Positions 9,981 through 18,056 of a stretch of 64,000 nucleotides of DNA are shown piece after piece; position 1 is the first letter of the stretch; each line of letters starts with the position of its first letter. The position numbers and the translations under genes were made by a program. The stretch is from Sphingomonas sp. Leaf339 (GTDB taxonomy: Bacteria; Pseudomonadota; Alphaproteobacteria; Sphingomonadales; Sphingomonadaceae), in assembly GCF_001426195.1 (NCBI RefSeq), contig NZ_LMRS01000012.1:186001-250000 (forward strand). The letters are read 5' to 3'. The notes beneath the pieces were generated by a model that saw only the letters and a list, made by a program, of their open reading frames with translations, did no database searches and was not told the origin of the DNA.

Positions 9981-10310
9981 ATGACCATCATCCGTAACGT
10001 CGCCACGGCGGCGGCCCTTGCCGCGTGCGCGATTTCCGCCACCACCGTATCGGCCGCTGATCGGACCGATCGCCGCGTCCCCGTAATCGTCAACGTATCG
10101 CGTGCCGGTCTCAATCTCGCCAACGCCAGCGACCGTGGCCGTCTGGCACAGCGTATCGCCCGTGCCGCCCGTGGCGCCTGCGGCGTCGGATCGATGCGCG
10201 GCACCGCGATGACCGATGCGGATCGTTGCTACCGTGAGATGCTGGCCGACGGTAACGGTCAGCTTGCCGCGATTGAGCGTCGCGGCGCTGTGCAGGTCGC
10301 CGCCCGCTGA
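9981..10310 (+). CDS. UrcA family secreted protein
   Basis: A 109-residue exported protein with a signal peptide over residues 1-23 (IIRNVATAAALAACAISAT). The mature part has the family pattern: a beta-strand start (VIVNVSRAGLNLANAS), a central RLAQRIARAARGACG with one Cys, and a second Cys in DADRCYREML, which probably pair as a disulfide. UrcA-family proteins are common and unexplained in sphingomonads and caulobacters. The start at ATG 9981 is fixed by AGGAG five bases upstream. Periplasmic location is inferred; function unknown. Confidence 0.8.
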   Translation: MTIIRNVATAAALAACAISATTVSAADRTDRRVPVIVNVSRAGLNLANASDRGRLAQRIARAARGACGVGSMRGTAMTDADRCYREMLADGNGQLAAIERRGAVQVAAR

Positions 10311-10389
10311 TCGACCGTGCCGACCGCGGTGCCCGGATATCCCTGGCGCCGTGGTCGACATGCGCGTGCCGATTGCCAGTCATGTCGCC

Positions 10390-10797
10390 ATGACCCAGAC
10401 TTACACCGGCGCCTGCCATTGCGGCGCGATCCGCTACACCACTACCGGTGAGCCGCAGCATCACGCGCTGTGTCATTGCACCGATTGCCGCCGCTGGTCG
10501 GGCGCACCGATGGTGGGCTGGATCGCCTTCACTGAGGATCAGGTAACGGTGACCGGCACCCCCGCCACCTACGCATCATCCGAAGAAGCGACCCGACAAT
10601 TCTGCGGTACATGCGGAACCGGCCTGTTCTATCGCAACCCTGTCTATCTGCCCGGCATCGTCGATATCCAGTCCGGCACGCTCGACGATTATGCCGGCAA
10701 TCCACCCGGCGCCCAGATCATGGTCAAGGATCGTGTCGCTTGGATGGACGACGTCGAGACGCTGCCCCGCTTCGCCACCTACCCTGGCATGGATTGA
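10390..10797 (+). CDS. GFA family zinc-binding protein (glutathione-dependent formaldehyde-activating type)
   Basis: A 135-residue protein of the CENP-V/GFA fold. Cysteine ligands are visible: C9 and C11 (GACHCGAI), C28, C30 and C33 (CHCTDCRRWSG), and C72 and C75 (FCGTCGTGLF), which build the two zinc sites of the family. Gfa itself was linked to S-hydroxymethylglutathione formation, but most homologues have no proven reaction. ATG 10390 is chosen because the family core begins at once. An ATG at 10360 in the same frame is the alternative, and neither has a strong ribosome site. It follows the urcA-like gene on the same strand. Confidence 0.85.
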   Translation: MTQTYTGACHCGAIRYTTTGEPQHHALCHCTDCRRWSGAPMVGWIAFTEDQVTVTGTPATYASSEEATRQFCGTCGTGLFYRNPVYLPGIVDIQSGTLDDYAGNPPGAQIMVKDRVAWMDDVETLPRFATYPGMD

Positions 10798-10841
10798 CCG
10801 CAGCAGCTTGACCGCGTCCGGCGAGGACGTGAAGGAAGCGC

Positions 10842-12137
10842 ATGACCGATCGACCGCATCCTTCCCATGCCCGCGTGCTGCTCGCCAGCTTCGTCGGAAC
10901 CACGATCGAGTTCTACGATTTCTACGTCTACGCGACCGCCGCCGCGCTGGTATTCGGCGAGCTGTTCTTTCCGCTCGGCGCTCCCGGCGCGCAGCAATTA
11001 GCCGCCTTTGCCACCTTGGCCGTGGCCTTCTTCGCACGGCCCATCGGCAGCTTGGTATTTGGCCATTTCGGCGACCGGATCGGCCGCAAGTCGACCTTGG
11101 TCGCGTCGCTGCTGACGATGGGTGTGTCGACGACGCTGGTCGCGGTGCTGCCGACTTACGCCACGGCCGGTTGGGTGGCGCCGGTCGCGCTCTGCGTCCT
11201 GCGGTTCGGTCAGGGCTTTGGCCTGGGCGGCGAATGGGGCGGAGCAGCCCTGCTCGCGGTGGAGCATGCACCGCCAGGCTGGCGCGCCCGCTATGGCAGC
11301 GCGCCGCAACTGGGCGCCCCGGCCGGCTTCATCGCCGCCAACGGCCTGTTCCTGTTGCTCGGCCTGTGGCTGTCGCCGGCGGAGTTTCGTGACTGGGGCT
11401 GGCGCATTCCTTTCGCGATCAGCGCGATACTGGTGGCGCTGGGGCTATGGATTCGCCTAAAGCTCACAGAAACGCCAGAATTTGCGGCCTCGCTGGAGGA
11501 GGCGCCACCACCCGCGGTGCCGATTGCCGAACTGCTCGGCCAGCACCTCGGTGCGACGCTGGCGGGGACGGTCGGCGCGATCGCCTGTTTCGCCGCCTAT
11601 TATGTCGGCACGGCGTTCCTGTTGGGTTACGGCACCAAGACGCTGGGCTTCACGATGCAGCAGTTTCTGTTGATGCAGTTGGGCGCGATCCTGTTCATGG
11701 CGGTCGGTATCTATCTCGCGGCTTGGCTAGCCGACAATCGCTGGGACGAACGGCGGGTGCTGGCGGGTGGCTGCGTCGCCACCATTCTGGTCGGCTTCAC
11801 TATCGCTCCGCTGATGAACGGATCGGCGATCGGGGCTTTCGCGTTTCTGTCGCTCACTCTGTTCGCGATGGGTTTCGTCTATGGCCCGCTCGGTGCCTGG
11901 TTGCCCGGACTGTTTCCGGCCCGCGTCCGCTACACCGGCGCATCGATGGCCTTCAACGTCGCCGGCGTCATCGGCGGCGGGCTGACGCCGCTGGTCGCGC
12001 AGGGGCTGGCGATGGAGCGCGGGCTGGCGGCCGTGGGCCTGTATCTAAGCGGCGCGGCCGCGTTGAGCCTCATCGCCCTAGTGATGATGCGACCACGCGC
12101 AACGACGCCCGCCACGCCTAGCGACGCGGTCCTCTAA
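10842..12137 (+). CDS. MFS transporter, metabolite:H+ symporter family
   Basis: A 431-residue inner-membrane carrier with about 12 hydrophobic segments. The start FVGTTIEFYDFYVYATAAAL and the loop 2-3 signature FGDRIGRKSTL are typical of the MHS branch (ProP, KgtP, ShiA relatives), as is FGQGFGLGGEWGGAALL. It likely imports a small organic acid or osmolyte with protons; substrate unknown. The ATG has AAGGAAG upstream. Its stop overlaps the end of rsmD on the other strand by four bases (12134-12137), leaving no room for a separate terminator. Confidence 0.9.
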   Translation: MTDRPHPSHARVLLASFVGTTIEFYDFYVYATAAALVFGELFFPLGAPGAQQLAAFATLAVAFFARPIGSLVFGHFGDRIGRKSTLVASLLTMGVSTTLVAVLPTYATAGWVAPVALCVLRFGQGFGLGGEWGGAALLAVEHAPPGWRARYGSAPQLGAPAGFIAANGLFLLLGLWLSPAEFRDWGWRIPFAISAILVALGLWIRLKLTETPEFAASLEEAPPPAVPIAELLGQHLGATLAGTVGAIACFAAYYVGTAFLLGYGTKTLGFTMQQFLLMQLGAILFMAVGIYLAAWLADNRWDERRVLAGGCVATILVGFTIAPLMNGSAIGAFAFLSLTLFAMGFVYGPLGAWLPGLFPARVRYTGASMAFNVAGVIGGGLTPLVAQGLAMERGLAAVGLYLSGAAALSLIALVMMRPRATTPATPSDAVL

Positions 12138-12670
12138 CCGCGCCGCAACAGGGTGAGCCGCGCCTTGCCATGGACGCGCGTAGCATCGACGACGAAGTTG
12201 GGCAGCTCGATCTCCTCCGGCTTCGAGGTTTCGATGCTGACCCATGTCGCCGGCCCGATCCACCTGAGCCGACCCAGTTTGTCGAGCGCCACGCTACCCG
12301 CTCCCGTGCCATAAGGCGGGTCCATCATGATAAGGTCGAGCGGCGCGGGCGCCGGCCCCAGCGCCATTACCGACGTCGCCCGAACGTCGCCGCGCGTGCC
12401 GAGCTTCGCCAGATTGGCCTTCAGTGCGTCTAGCGCGGCACGGTCCTGCTCCACGAAAAGGCAAGTGGCGGCACCGCGCGACAGCGCCTCGATCCCCAGC
12501 GCACCTGAACCCGCGAACAGGTCGCCGACGGCCAGCCCCTCGAAACTGCCGAGACGACTGGCGAGCATCGAGAACAGCGCCTCGCGGGTCCGATCCGCGG
12601 TGGGGCGGGTGGCATCGCCCTTGGGCGCGACGAGCGGGCGGCCCCGCCATTGACCGGCAATGACCCGCAT
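12134..12670 (-). CDS. rsmD: 16S rRNA (guanine(966)-N2)-methyltransferase
   Basis: A 178-residue Rossmann-fold SAM methyltransferase that modifies G966 of 16S rRNA during 30S assembly. Motifs: N-terminal MRVIAGQWRGRPLVAP, TRPTADRTREALFSML, SAM-binding DLFAGSGALGIEALSRGA, and catalytic DPPYGTG near residue 117. The normal family length is about 180-200. The start codon lies one base beyond the rluB stop, so the two RNA-modification genes are co-transcribed and probably translationally coupled. Confidence 0.95.
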   Translation of the reverse strand: MRVIAGQWRGRPLVAPKGDATRPTADRTREALFSMLASRLGSFEGLAVGDLFAGSGALGIEALSRGAATCLFVEQDRAALDALKANLAKLGTRGDVRATSVMALGPAPAPLDLIMMDPPYGTGAGSVALDKLGRLRWIGPATWVSIETSKPEEIELPNFVVDATRVHGKARLTLLRRG

Positions 12671-12671
12671 T

Positions 12672-14300
12672 TCAGCGCTTGCCCCGCGGCGGCGATCCCT
12701 TGGGCGCGCCGGACGGTGGACCCTTGCGCGACGGTTTCACCGCACGCGGTGGATGGCCACGGCCACCGGCAGGCCCCTTGCCGCCGCCACGGTTCGCGCT
12801 CAACGTCCCCGATGTCGCGGTGCGTGGCCGATCGTCGCCGGTGCGGGCAGGGCGGTCACTCCGAAAATTCGGCGCGCGGGACCGTTCACCGCCTTCAGTA
12901 CGTGGTGACTGACCGCGTGGACGATCGCCCTGCTCCGGCCGATCCCGATAATTGCCCGTCGACCGATCGCCGCGCGGCGCGAACGACCGGGGGCGTTCGC
13001 TCGCTTCCGAGCCGTCACGCCGCTGCCCGGTGGCCGGACGCCCCTCACGCGGATATTGCGTCCGCGGCCGATCCGCTGCATCCGACCGATCACGGTACGG
13101 CGCAGCAGGACGGTCGCCGCGCGGCGCGAACGAGCGCGGGCGTTCGCTGCCATCGCGCGGCACGGTGGCGGGACGCCCTTCGCGCGGCGCGGCCGAACGC
13201 GGCCGATCGCCGGCATCATATCGCTGCGGACGCTGCTCGCTGCCGGAGCGATCACGCGGCTGCCGGTCGGATCGGCCGCCACGCGCCCCCGCGTCGGAAA
13301 GCTGGAAACGGCCGGTCGCCGGCCGCGCTTCACCTGTATCGCCGGGACGACTGGGCCGGGTGCGGCTGCCCCAGCCACTGTTGGGCTTGGCGGGAGCGGC
13401 GCGGGCAGGGGCCGCACGTACCGGCGCACGGGTTGGTCGCGCCTCGGCGGCCGGTCGTTCGACTGGCGCGGCGGCCGGTGCCGCCGGGGCAGGCTTCGCC
13501 GCCTTGCTCCTCGGCTCGACGGTGACGAGCGATTGCAGGTCCGCTCCCTTGGCACGGCGCGGTCCAGCCAGCGTCTTGGTGAACGCGACCAGGTCATGTT
13601 GCTTCACTTCGCCCACCTCACCCGGCGGCAAGTCGCCCAGCACAAACGGCCCGTACCGCGTCCTGATCAGGCGACCGACCTGTAGCCCCAGATGCTCCAG
13701 CACCCGGCGGACCTCACGGTTCTTGCCCTCCGACAACGTCAGTTCGATCCATACATTGGCGCCGGTGCGGCGTTCCAGATTGGCATCGATCGGGCCGTAC
13801 CGGATCCCCTCGATCTCGATCCCCTCGATCAGATCCTCCAGCATCGCCTGCGTTACATCGCCATAGGCACGAGCACGATAGGTACGCTCGACGCCGGTGG
13901 CAGGCAGCTCCAACTGACGCTTCAACCCGCCATCGGTCGTCAGCAGCAGCAACCCCTCCGTACCCAGATCGAGCCGCCCCACCGGCACCGTCCGCGGCAG
14001 ATCGGTGGGCAGGCGGTCATAGATCGTCAGACGACCGGCCGGGTCACGCTCGGTGACGAGCAGACCGGTCGGCTTGTGATACAGGAACAGCCGTGCCGCC
14101 TCGGGCGCCGCGACCGGGTGGCCATCAACCGTGATGCCGTTCAGCGACGTCAGCACGGTGGCCGGCGTGTCGAGCGCGACCCCATCCAGCGCGATGCGGC
14201 CTTCCGCGATCATGCGTTCGACCTCCCGGCGCGACGCGATGCCGGCGCGAGCAAGAAGTTTGGCGATGCGATCGCCCGGACGGGGCTCGGAGTCATTCAT
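12672..14300 (-). CDS. rluB: 23S rRNA pseudouridine synthase RluB with long basic repetitive tail
   Basis: A 542-residue protein. Residues 11-55 are an S4 RNA-binding domain (RIAKLLARAGIASRREVERM). The pseudouridine synthase domain follows, with the catalytic Asp at 111 in GRLDLGTEGLLLL and ending near NREVRRVLEHLGLQVGRL. RluB/E/F-type enzymes isomerise uridine in 23S rRNA. E. coli RluB is about 290 residues. Here roughly 290 more residues follow, rich in Arg, Asp, Ser, Pro and Gly with repeated RPRSFAPRGDR and REGRPAT units and no predicted fold. Such tails occur in alphaproteobacterial homologues and probably add RNA binding. rsmD follows after one base. Confidence 0.93.
   Translation of the reverse strand: MNDSEPRPGDRIAKLLARAGIASRREVERMIAEGRIALDGVALDTPATVLTSLNGITVDGHPVAAPEAARLFLYHKPTGLLVTERDPAGRLTIYDRLPTDLPRTVPVGRLDLGTEGLLLLTTDGGLKRQLELPATGVERTYRARAYGDVTQAMLEDLIEGIEIEGIRYGPIDANLERRTGANVWIELTLSEGKNREVRRVLEHLGLQVGRLIRTRYGPFVLGDLPPGEVGEVKQHDLVAFTKTLAGPRRAKGADLQSLVTVEPRSKAAKPAPAAPAAAPVERPAAEARPTRAPVRAAPARAAPAKPNSGWGSRTRPSRPGDTGEARPATGRFQLSDAGARGGRSDRQPRDRSGSEQRPQRYDAGDRPRSAAPREGRPATVPRDGSERPRSFAPRGDRPAAPYRDRSDAADRPRTQYPREGRPATGQRRDGSEASERPRSFAPRGDRSTGNYRDRPEQGDRPRGQSPRTEGGERSRAPNFRSDRPARTGDDRPRTATSGTLSANRGGGKGPAGGRGHPPRAVKPSRKGPPSGAPKGSPPRGKR
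12964..13149 (-). repeat. 147-base in-frame repeats inside the rluB tail
   Basis: A 39-base segment at 12964-13002 recurs with a few mismatches at 13111-13149, a period of 147 bases or 49 codons. It encodes the units that begin RPRSFAPRGDR. A shorter, more diverged copy (RPRSAAPREGRPAT) lies N-terminal to them. The repeats stay in frame, so the tail can gain or lose units without breaking the enzyme. Confidence 0.75.
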
Positions 14301-14404
14301 GATCGGCCGAATACATGCTCTGACGCGATCAGGCGAAAAAATCTTTGCGCCCGTTGGCGTCGGGGTGCGTTATGACCCGCAAGCGTAATAAGGGGCGGGG
14401 CGCC

Positions 14405-14836
14405 ATGCTGTTCGGCAAAAAGAAGCGGCACATCGTCCGATTGTTGGTCGTCGAGGACGAACCACTGGTGGCGTTCGACAACGAACATGTGTTGTCGGAG
14501 GCTAAATACGAAGTGGTCGCCACAGTCGATCGGGTAGCAGACGCCGTCGATATCTTGTCCGACGGGCAGGCGATCGATCTCATTCTCGTCGACGTCAATC
14601 TGGCCGATGGGTCGGGTCTGGACGTCGCCCGCGCCGCCCGCCAGCGCGATATCCCCGTAATGTTCGTGACCGGGTCTCTGCCGCCCGAGGCTGTGGAACT
14701 GGCCGCCGGCTGCCTGTCCAAACCCTATAACCAGCGCGACTTGCTGTCAGCGATCGTGGCGATCGAGGCGGGATTGCAGGGCAAGCCCCCAAAGCGCTTG
14801 CCACCCGGCTTCCGGTTGTTCGCGCCCGCCGCGTAA
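14405..14836 (+). CDS. Stand-alone response regulator receiver protein
   Basis: A 143-residue protein made of one CheY-like receiver domain with a basic N-terminal tip (MLFGKKKRH). The acidic pocket is E17/D18, the phospho-acceptor is D63 (LILVDVNLADG), T89 sits in FVTG and the conserved lysine is K106 (CLSKPY). There is no output domain; a Pro-rich tail ends the protein. Single-domain receivers in alphaproteobacteria often act in phosphorelays or the general stress response, but no kinase is adjacent. Start: ATG 14405 follows an AAGGGGCGGGG run; two ATGs further upstream in the same frame lack such a site. Confidence 0.88.
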   Translation: MLFGKKKRHIVRLLVVEDEPLVAFDNEHVLSEAKYEVVATVDRVADAVDILSDGQAIDLILVDVNLADGSGLDVARAARQRDIPVMFVTGSLPPEAVELAAGCLSKPYNQRDLLSAIVAIEAGLQGKPPKRLPPGFRLFAPAA

Positions 14837-14868
14837 CGCTTCCTTCCACAGCGATCGTCGCTATGGTC

Positions 14869-14891
14869 GCCCGCTCTCATAAGGAGCGGGC
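14869..14891 (+). promoter_or_regulatory. Perfect hairpin enclosing the ribosome-binding site of the AmpG-like gene
   Basis: GCCCGCTC (14869-14876) and GAGCGGGC (14884-14891) form an 8-base perfect stem with loop TCATAAG. The second arm ends at the base before the ATG at 14892. The Shine-Dalgarno AAGGAG (14881-14886) is split between loop and stem. The structure could limit translation of the carrier, or act as a weak end for the upstream receiver transcript (stop at 14836). No T-run follows, so I favour a translational role. Confidence 0.5.
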
Positions 14892-16220
14892 ATGGGCGAT
14901 ACGGTAACGCAGGTACGGTGGCGGGACGGCGTGGCGCCTTATTTCGAGCGACAGCCGCTTGCCGCGCTGGCGCTCGGTATCTCTTCCGGTTTCCCCTATG
15001 CGATGATCGGCGCGACGCTGACCACGCGATTGGCCGCCAGCGGCATCGACAAGAAGACAGTAACGGCGTTCAGCCTCGCCTTCCTCGTCTATAACCTTAA
15101 ATGGCTATGGGCGTGGGTTGTGGATGGCGTCCGCCTGCCGCTGATCGGTCGATTGGGCCAGCGCGTCTCGTGGCTGATCTTGGCCGGTCTGCTGGTGATC
15201 GCGGCGGTCGCCAATCTGGCACTCGTCGATCCGTCCGCCAGCATCGGCGCGACCGCGACGGCGGCGATACTGGTCGGCGCGGCGGGGGCCACGTTCGACA
15301 TCGTCATCGACGCCTACCGGATCGAGATACTAGCGCCGAGGCAGCTCGGCGTCGGTTCAGGCATGAGCCAATATGGCTGGCGGATCGGATCAGCGGGCGC
15401 AGGTGCGCTGGCGCTGGTGGTTGCGGAACGGTCGGGATGGAGCACCGCCTATCTGGCCTGCGCCGCCTTCGCCCTGCCGGCGATGCTGGCGGGACTGGTA
15501 TTGGGTGAGCCGGTCCGGCGGCGCGATCCCGTCGTTCAGCGTGGTTTCGCCGAGGGGCTGAAAGCGATCTGGGGGCCGTTCGTGCAGTTCTTCGCGCGCG
15601 ACGGCGCTCTCCTGGTGCTACTATTCATTCTGATCCACAAGATCGGTGACACGCTGGCCAATCTGACGTTGCGGCTATTGTTCGACGATCTGGGCTTCAC
15701 CGGCGACGAGATCGCGTTCTACGACGTTGGCGTCGGATTCATCGCGTATCTGGTCGGCATCTTCATCGGTGGCATCCTGTACGCGCGGATGGGGATGAAG
15801 CGGTCGGTGCTGCTCGCGCTAGTCCTGATGGCGGTCTCCAACCTGTCCTTCGCCGGACTGGCGGCGGCGGGCCATTCCAACATCGGCATGGCGGCCGCGA
15901 TCGGGTTCGAGAACGCGGCGAGCGGCTATGGCGGCGTCGTGGTCATCGCGTATTTCTCCGCGCTGTGCGACCTTCGCTTCACCGCCGCACAGTTCGCACT
16001 GATCTCGGCCGCCGCCAGCATCGTCGGCCGGATCGTAACCGGCACCACCGCGGGCGCGTTGATCGAGCGGTTCGGCTATGTCCATTTCTATCTGATGACG
16101 ACGCTGCTGGCGCTGCCGGGCGTCGTCCTGTTCTGGTGGATGAGCCGGACCGGTCTGGTCGATCAGTCGATCGGCAGCGCGGGCATCACAGGCGAGGGAG
16201 ATGCCCGCAATGTTCCGTAA
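14892..16220 (+). CDS. MFS transporter, AmpG-like (muropeptide permease type)
   Basis: A 442-residue membrane protein with about 12 transmembrane segments. The N-terminal RQPLAALALGISSGFPYAMI and LAFLVYNLKWLWAWVVDG resemble the AmpG start and the FKFLWAPLVD-type motif of PAT-family carriers. Another telling stretch is GATFDIVIDAYRIEILAP, which matches the conserved QDIVIDAYR-like segment of AmpG. AmpG carries anhydromuropeptides into the cytoplasm for wall recycling, so this protein likely moves a muropeptide or similar glycan. No recycling enzyme is next to it, so the substrate stays inferred. Translation begins directly behind a hairpin that covers the ribosome site. Confidence 0.85.
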   Translation: MGDTVTQVRWRDGVAPYFERQPLAALALGISSGFPYAMIGATLTTRLAASGIDKKTVTAFSLAFLVYNLKWLWAWVVDGVRLPLIGRLGQRVSWLILAGLLVIAAVANLALVDPSASIGATATAAILVGAAGATFDIVIDAYRIEILAPRQLGVGSGMSQYGWRIGSAGAGALALVVAERSGWSTAYLACAAFALPAMLAGLVLGEPVRRRDPVVQRGFAEGLKAIWGPFVQFFARDGALLVLLFILIHKIGDTLANLTLRLLFDDLGFTGDEIAFYDVGVGFIAYLVGIFIGGILYARMGMKRSVLLALVLMAVSNLSFAGLAAAGHSNIGMAAAIGFENAASGYGGVVVIAYFSALCDLRFTAAQFALISAAASIVGRIVTGTTAGALIERFGYVHFYLMTTLLALPGVVLFWWMSRTGLVDQSIGSAGITGEGDARNVP

Positions 16221-16231
16221 GGCATCCCGTC

Positions 16232-16651
16232 TTAGCTAACGGGCCGCCCTTCATCGGTAAAAGCGGCGGTTACGGCGGCGGCGGCCATTAGCACATTCTC
16301 GACCCGTCGCACGCCGAGCAGATCGGCGGTGAGCAGCCGCGCCTTCTCCGGCGCCATTTCGATCCGTCCCAGGATCGATATCAGCGCTGCCTCCGCCGGG
16401 GTCATACGTCCACAGCAGCAGGGCGCGATCGCGATCGTGCCGGCTGCGGTCGATGCAAGCTCGGCCATGAGCACCCGCATCAGTATTAGCGGTCGACGAA
16501 AGCCCTGCCCGAACGCGGTGAAGAAAGCATGCGCCGCACGGGCATCCGCCAGACCATGCGCCCCCATCCGCCGCATCGCGAACAACGCGATACGCGCATT
16601 GATGCAGGTGGGCAGCGCGTGGGGCAACAGGGTGGTCGTATCGGTCGTCAT
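16232..16651 (-). CDS. Small CCC-motif protein (DUF6628-like)
   Basis: A 139-residue soluble protein. The N-terminal part reads MTTDTTTLLPHALPTCINAR, then ALFAMRRMGAHGLADARAAH, and the centre holds IAIAPCCCGRMTPAEAALI. This pattern fits a sphingomonad family I recall as DUF6628, with no known function; the family name is from memory. The three adjacent cysteines suggest metal or redox chemistry. The start ATG at 16651 has GGAGA eight bases before it; upstream in-frame codons lack one. It lies 63 bases after folC on the same strand, behind a palindrome that could be an operator. Confidence 0.72.
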   Translation of the reverse strand: MTTDTTTLLPHALPTCINARIALFAMRRMGAHGLADARAAHAFFTAFGQGFRRPLILMRVLMAELASTAAGTIAIAPCCCGRMTPAEAALISILGRIEMAPEKARLLTADLLGVRRVENVLMAAAAVTAAFTDEGRPVS

Positions 16652-16695
16652 CAGGACGTCTCCGCTCAGCTCGAAACCAAGCGTCACGCATACGT

Positions 16696-16714
16696 TATTG
16701 CAAGTCAATAGCAA
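16696..16714 (-). promoter_or_regulatory. Palindrome upstream of the CCC-motif gene, possible Fur-family site
   Basis: On the minus strand the sequence TTGCTATTGACTTGCAATA contains two interleaved inverted repeats: TTGC/GCAA with a 9-base spacer and TATTG/CAATA with a 5-base spacer. It sits directly behind the folC stop and 45 bases before the CCC-motif gene start. Symmetry and base composition resemble iron-regulator boxes of alphaproteobacteria, but no consensus test was possible. Confidence 0.35.
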
Positions 16715-18022
16715 CTAGATCGGCAGTTCTTCATTGGCGACGAGTGCCGAGCCGGCCAGATAAAGCGACCCAGCAATCAAAACGACGCCAGCCGTTTTCA
16801 CGCAGGCCAGAGCAGCCTCGACCGATTCGGCTAGCATTGTCTCCACCCCAAGGTCATGCGCCAGTCCAGCCAGTATCGCCGGATCATGATGCTCATGCCC
16901 CGGCACCGGCACCGCCACCACGCGGCCGACCGATGACGACAGCAGCCGTAGCACCGCTGGCGCGTCCTTGTTCGCCAGCATCCCCAGTACCAGAGTCACC
17001 GGCCGCCCCCGCGCGATCCCGCGCAGCGCCCGTGCCACCGGAGCGGCGGCGGAGGGATTATGTGCCCCGTCCAGCCACAATTCGCTCCCATCCGGCAACA
17101 GCCCGGTCAGCGGCCCCGGCGACAATCGCTGCATCCGCGCCGGCCATTGCGCCCAATCCGCCGCCGCGCGATACGCCGCTTCCGGCACCGCCAGCGCTCC
17201 CTGATGCCGCAGCATCGCAATCGCTAGTGCCAGATTGCGTGACTGATGCGCCCCGATCAGGCGGGGGCGGTGGGTGACGATCGAAAATCCCGGATCGGCA
17301 TAGCGCATCGTCGACCGCGCCGTTTCACTGTGCCAGTCACGCCCCCGCGCCAGCACCGGCGCCCCGGCGGCGGCGGCAATCTGCGCGATGCGATCCGCGG
17401 AGCGACGCGGATAATTCATTGTGACGAGCGGAACTCTCGCCTTGGCGATGCCGGCCTTCTCTCCCGCAATCGTCACCGCACCGCGACCCAGGAACGACTC
17501 ATGATCCACCCCCAACGCCGCGATGCCGGTCACGACCGGCGCGACGATGACATTGGTGGCATCCAACCGTCCACCCAGTCCGACCTCGACGATGGTCGCC
17601 GCCGCCGGCGTGCGGGCAAAGGCCAGGAATGCGGCAGCCGTCGTCACCTCGAAAAAGCTCGGGCGGATATCGTCAGCGATATCCAGCACCTGGGCCAGCA
17701 GCCCGGCCAGCGCATCGTCATCGATCAATCGGCCTGCAACCCGGATACGCTCATTGAATCGGACCAGATGCGGGCTGGAATAGACATGGACCGACAAACC
17801 CGCCGCCTCGATCGCTGCACGCAGGAAGGCGCAGGTCGATCCCTTCCCGTTCGTCCCGGCGACATGGAACACCGGCGGCATCGACAGATGCGGATCGCCC
17901 AGTCGCGTCAGCAGGGCGGCAATCCGCTCCAGCCCAAGCACATCCGCGCCGGGCGACAGCATCGCCAGCCGATCTAACTGATACTGGACGGCGACATGCG
18001 AAGACGTGGCATGATCGGGCAT
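16715..18022 (-). CDS. folC: Bifunctional folylpolyglutamate synthase / dihydrofolate synthase
   Basis: A 435-residue Mur-ligase-type enzyme that adds Glu to dihydropteroate and extends the polyglutamate chain of folates using ATP. Motifs: the P-loop HVAGTNGKGSTCAFLRAA near residue 54, SSPHLVRFNERIRVAG, EVGLGGRLDATNVI (metal and ATP contacts) and WLDGAHNPSAAAPVARAL. It is the last gene of the trpF-trpB-trpA-accD-folC run, 34 bases after accD. The accD-folC neighbourhood is widely conserved in proteobacteria. Confidence 0.96.
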   Translation of the reverse strand: MPDHATSSHVAVQYQLDRLAMLSPGADVLGLERIAALLTRLGDPHLSMPPVFHVAGTNGKGSTCAFLRAAIEAAGLSVHVYSSPHLVRFNERIRVAGRLIDDDALAGLLAQVLDIADDIRPSFFEVTTAAAFLAFARTPAAATIVEVGLGGRLDATNVIVAPVVTGIAALGVDHESFLGRGAVTIAGEKAGIAKARVPLVTMNYPRRSADRIAQIAAAAGAPVLARGRDWHSETARSTMRYADPGFSIVTHRPRLIGAHQSRNLALAIAMLRHQGALAVPEAAYRAAADWAQWPARMQRLSPGPLTGLLPDGSELWLDGAHNPSAAAPVARALRGIARGRPVTLVLGMLANKDAPAVLRLLSSSVGRVVAVPVPGHEHHDPAILAGLAHDLGVETMLAESVEAALACVKTAGVVLIAGSLYLAGSALVANEELPI

Positions 18023-18056
18023 GATGGTTCCTCGGCCCGGACTTATGATCCGCCGA

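Noticed and set aside
9891..10361. A Gly/Thr-rich minus-strand frame opposite the UrcA-like gene
   Set aside because: The UrcA-like gene has a signal peptide, paired cysteines and AGGAG upstream; the opposing frame is a low-complexity mirror.
12964..13149. Regular repeats in the rluB tail as a CRISPR-like array
   Set aside because: Only two to three copies, in frame with the coding sequence, with a 147-base period and no unique spacers; no cas genes are present.
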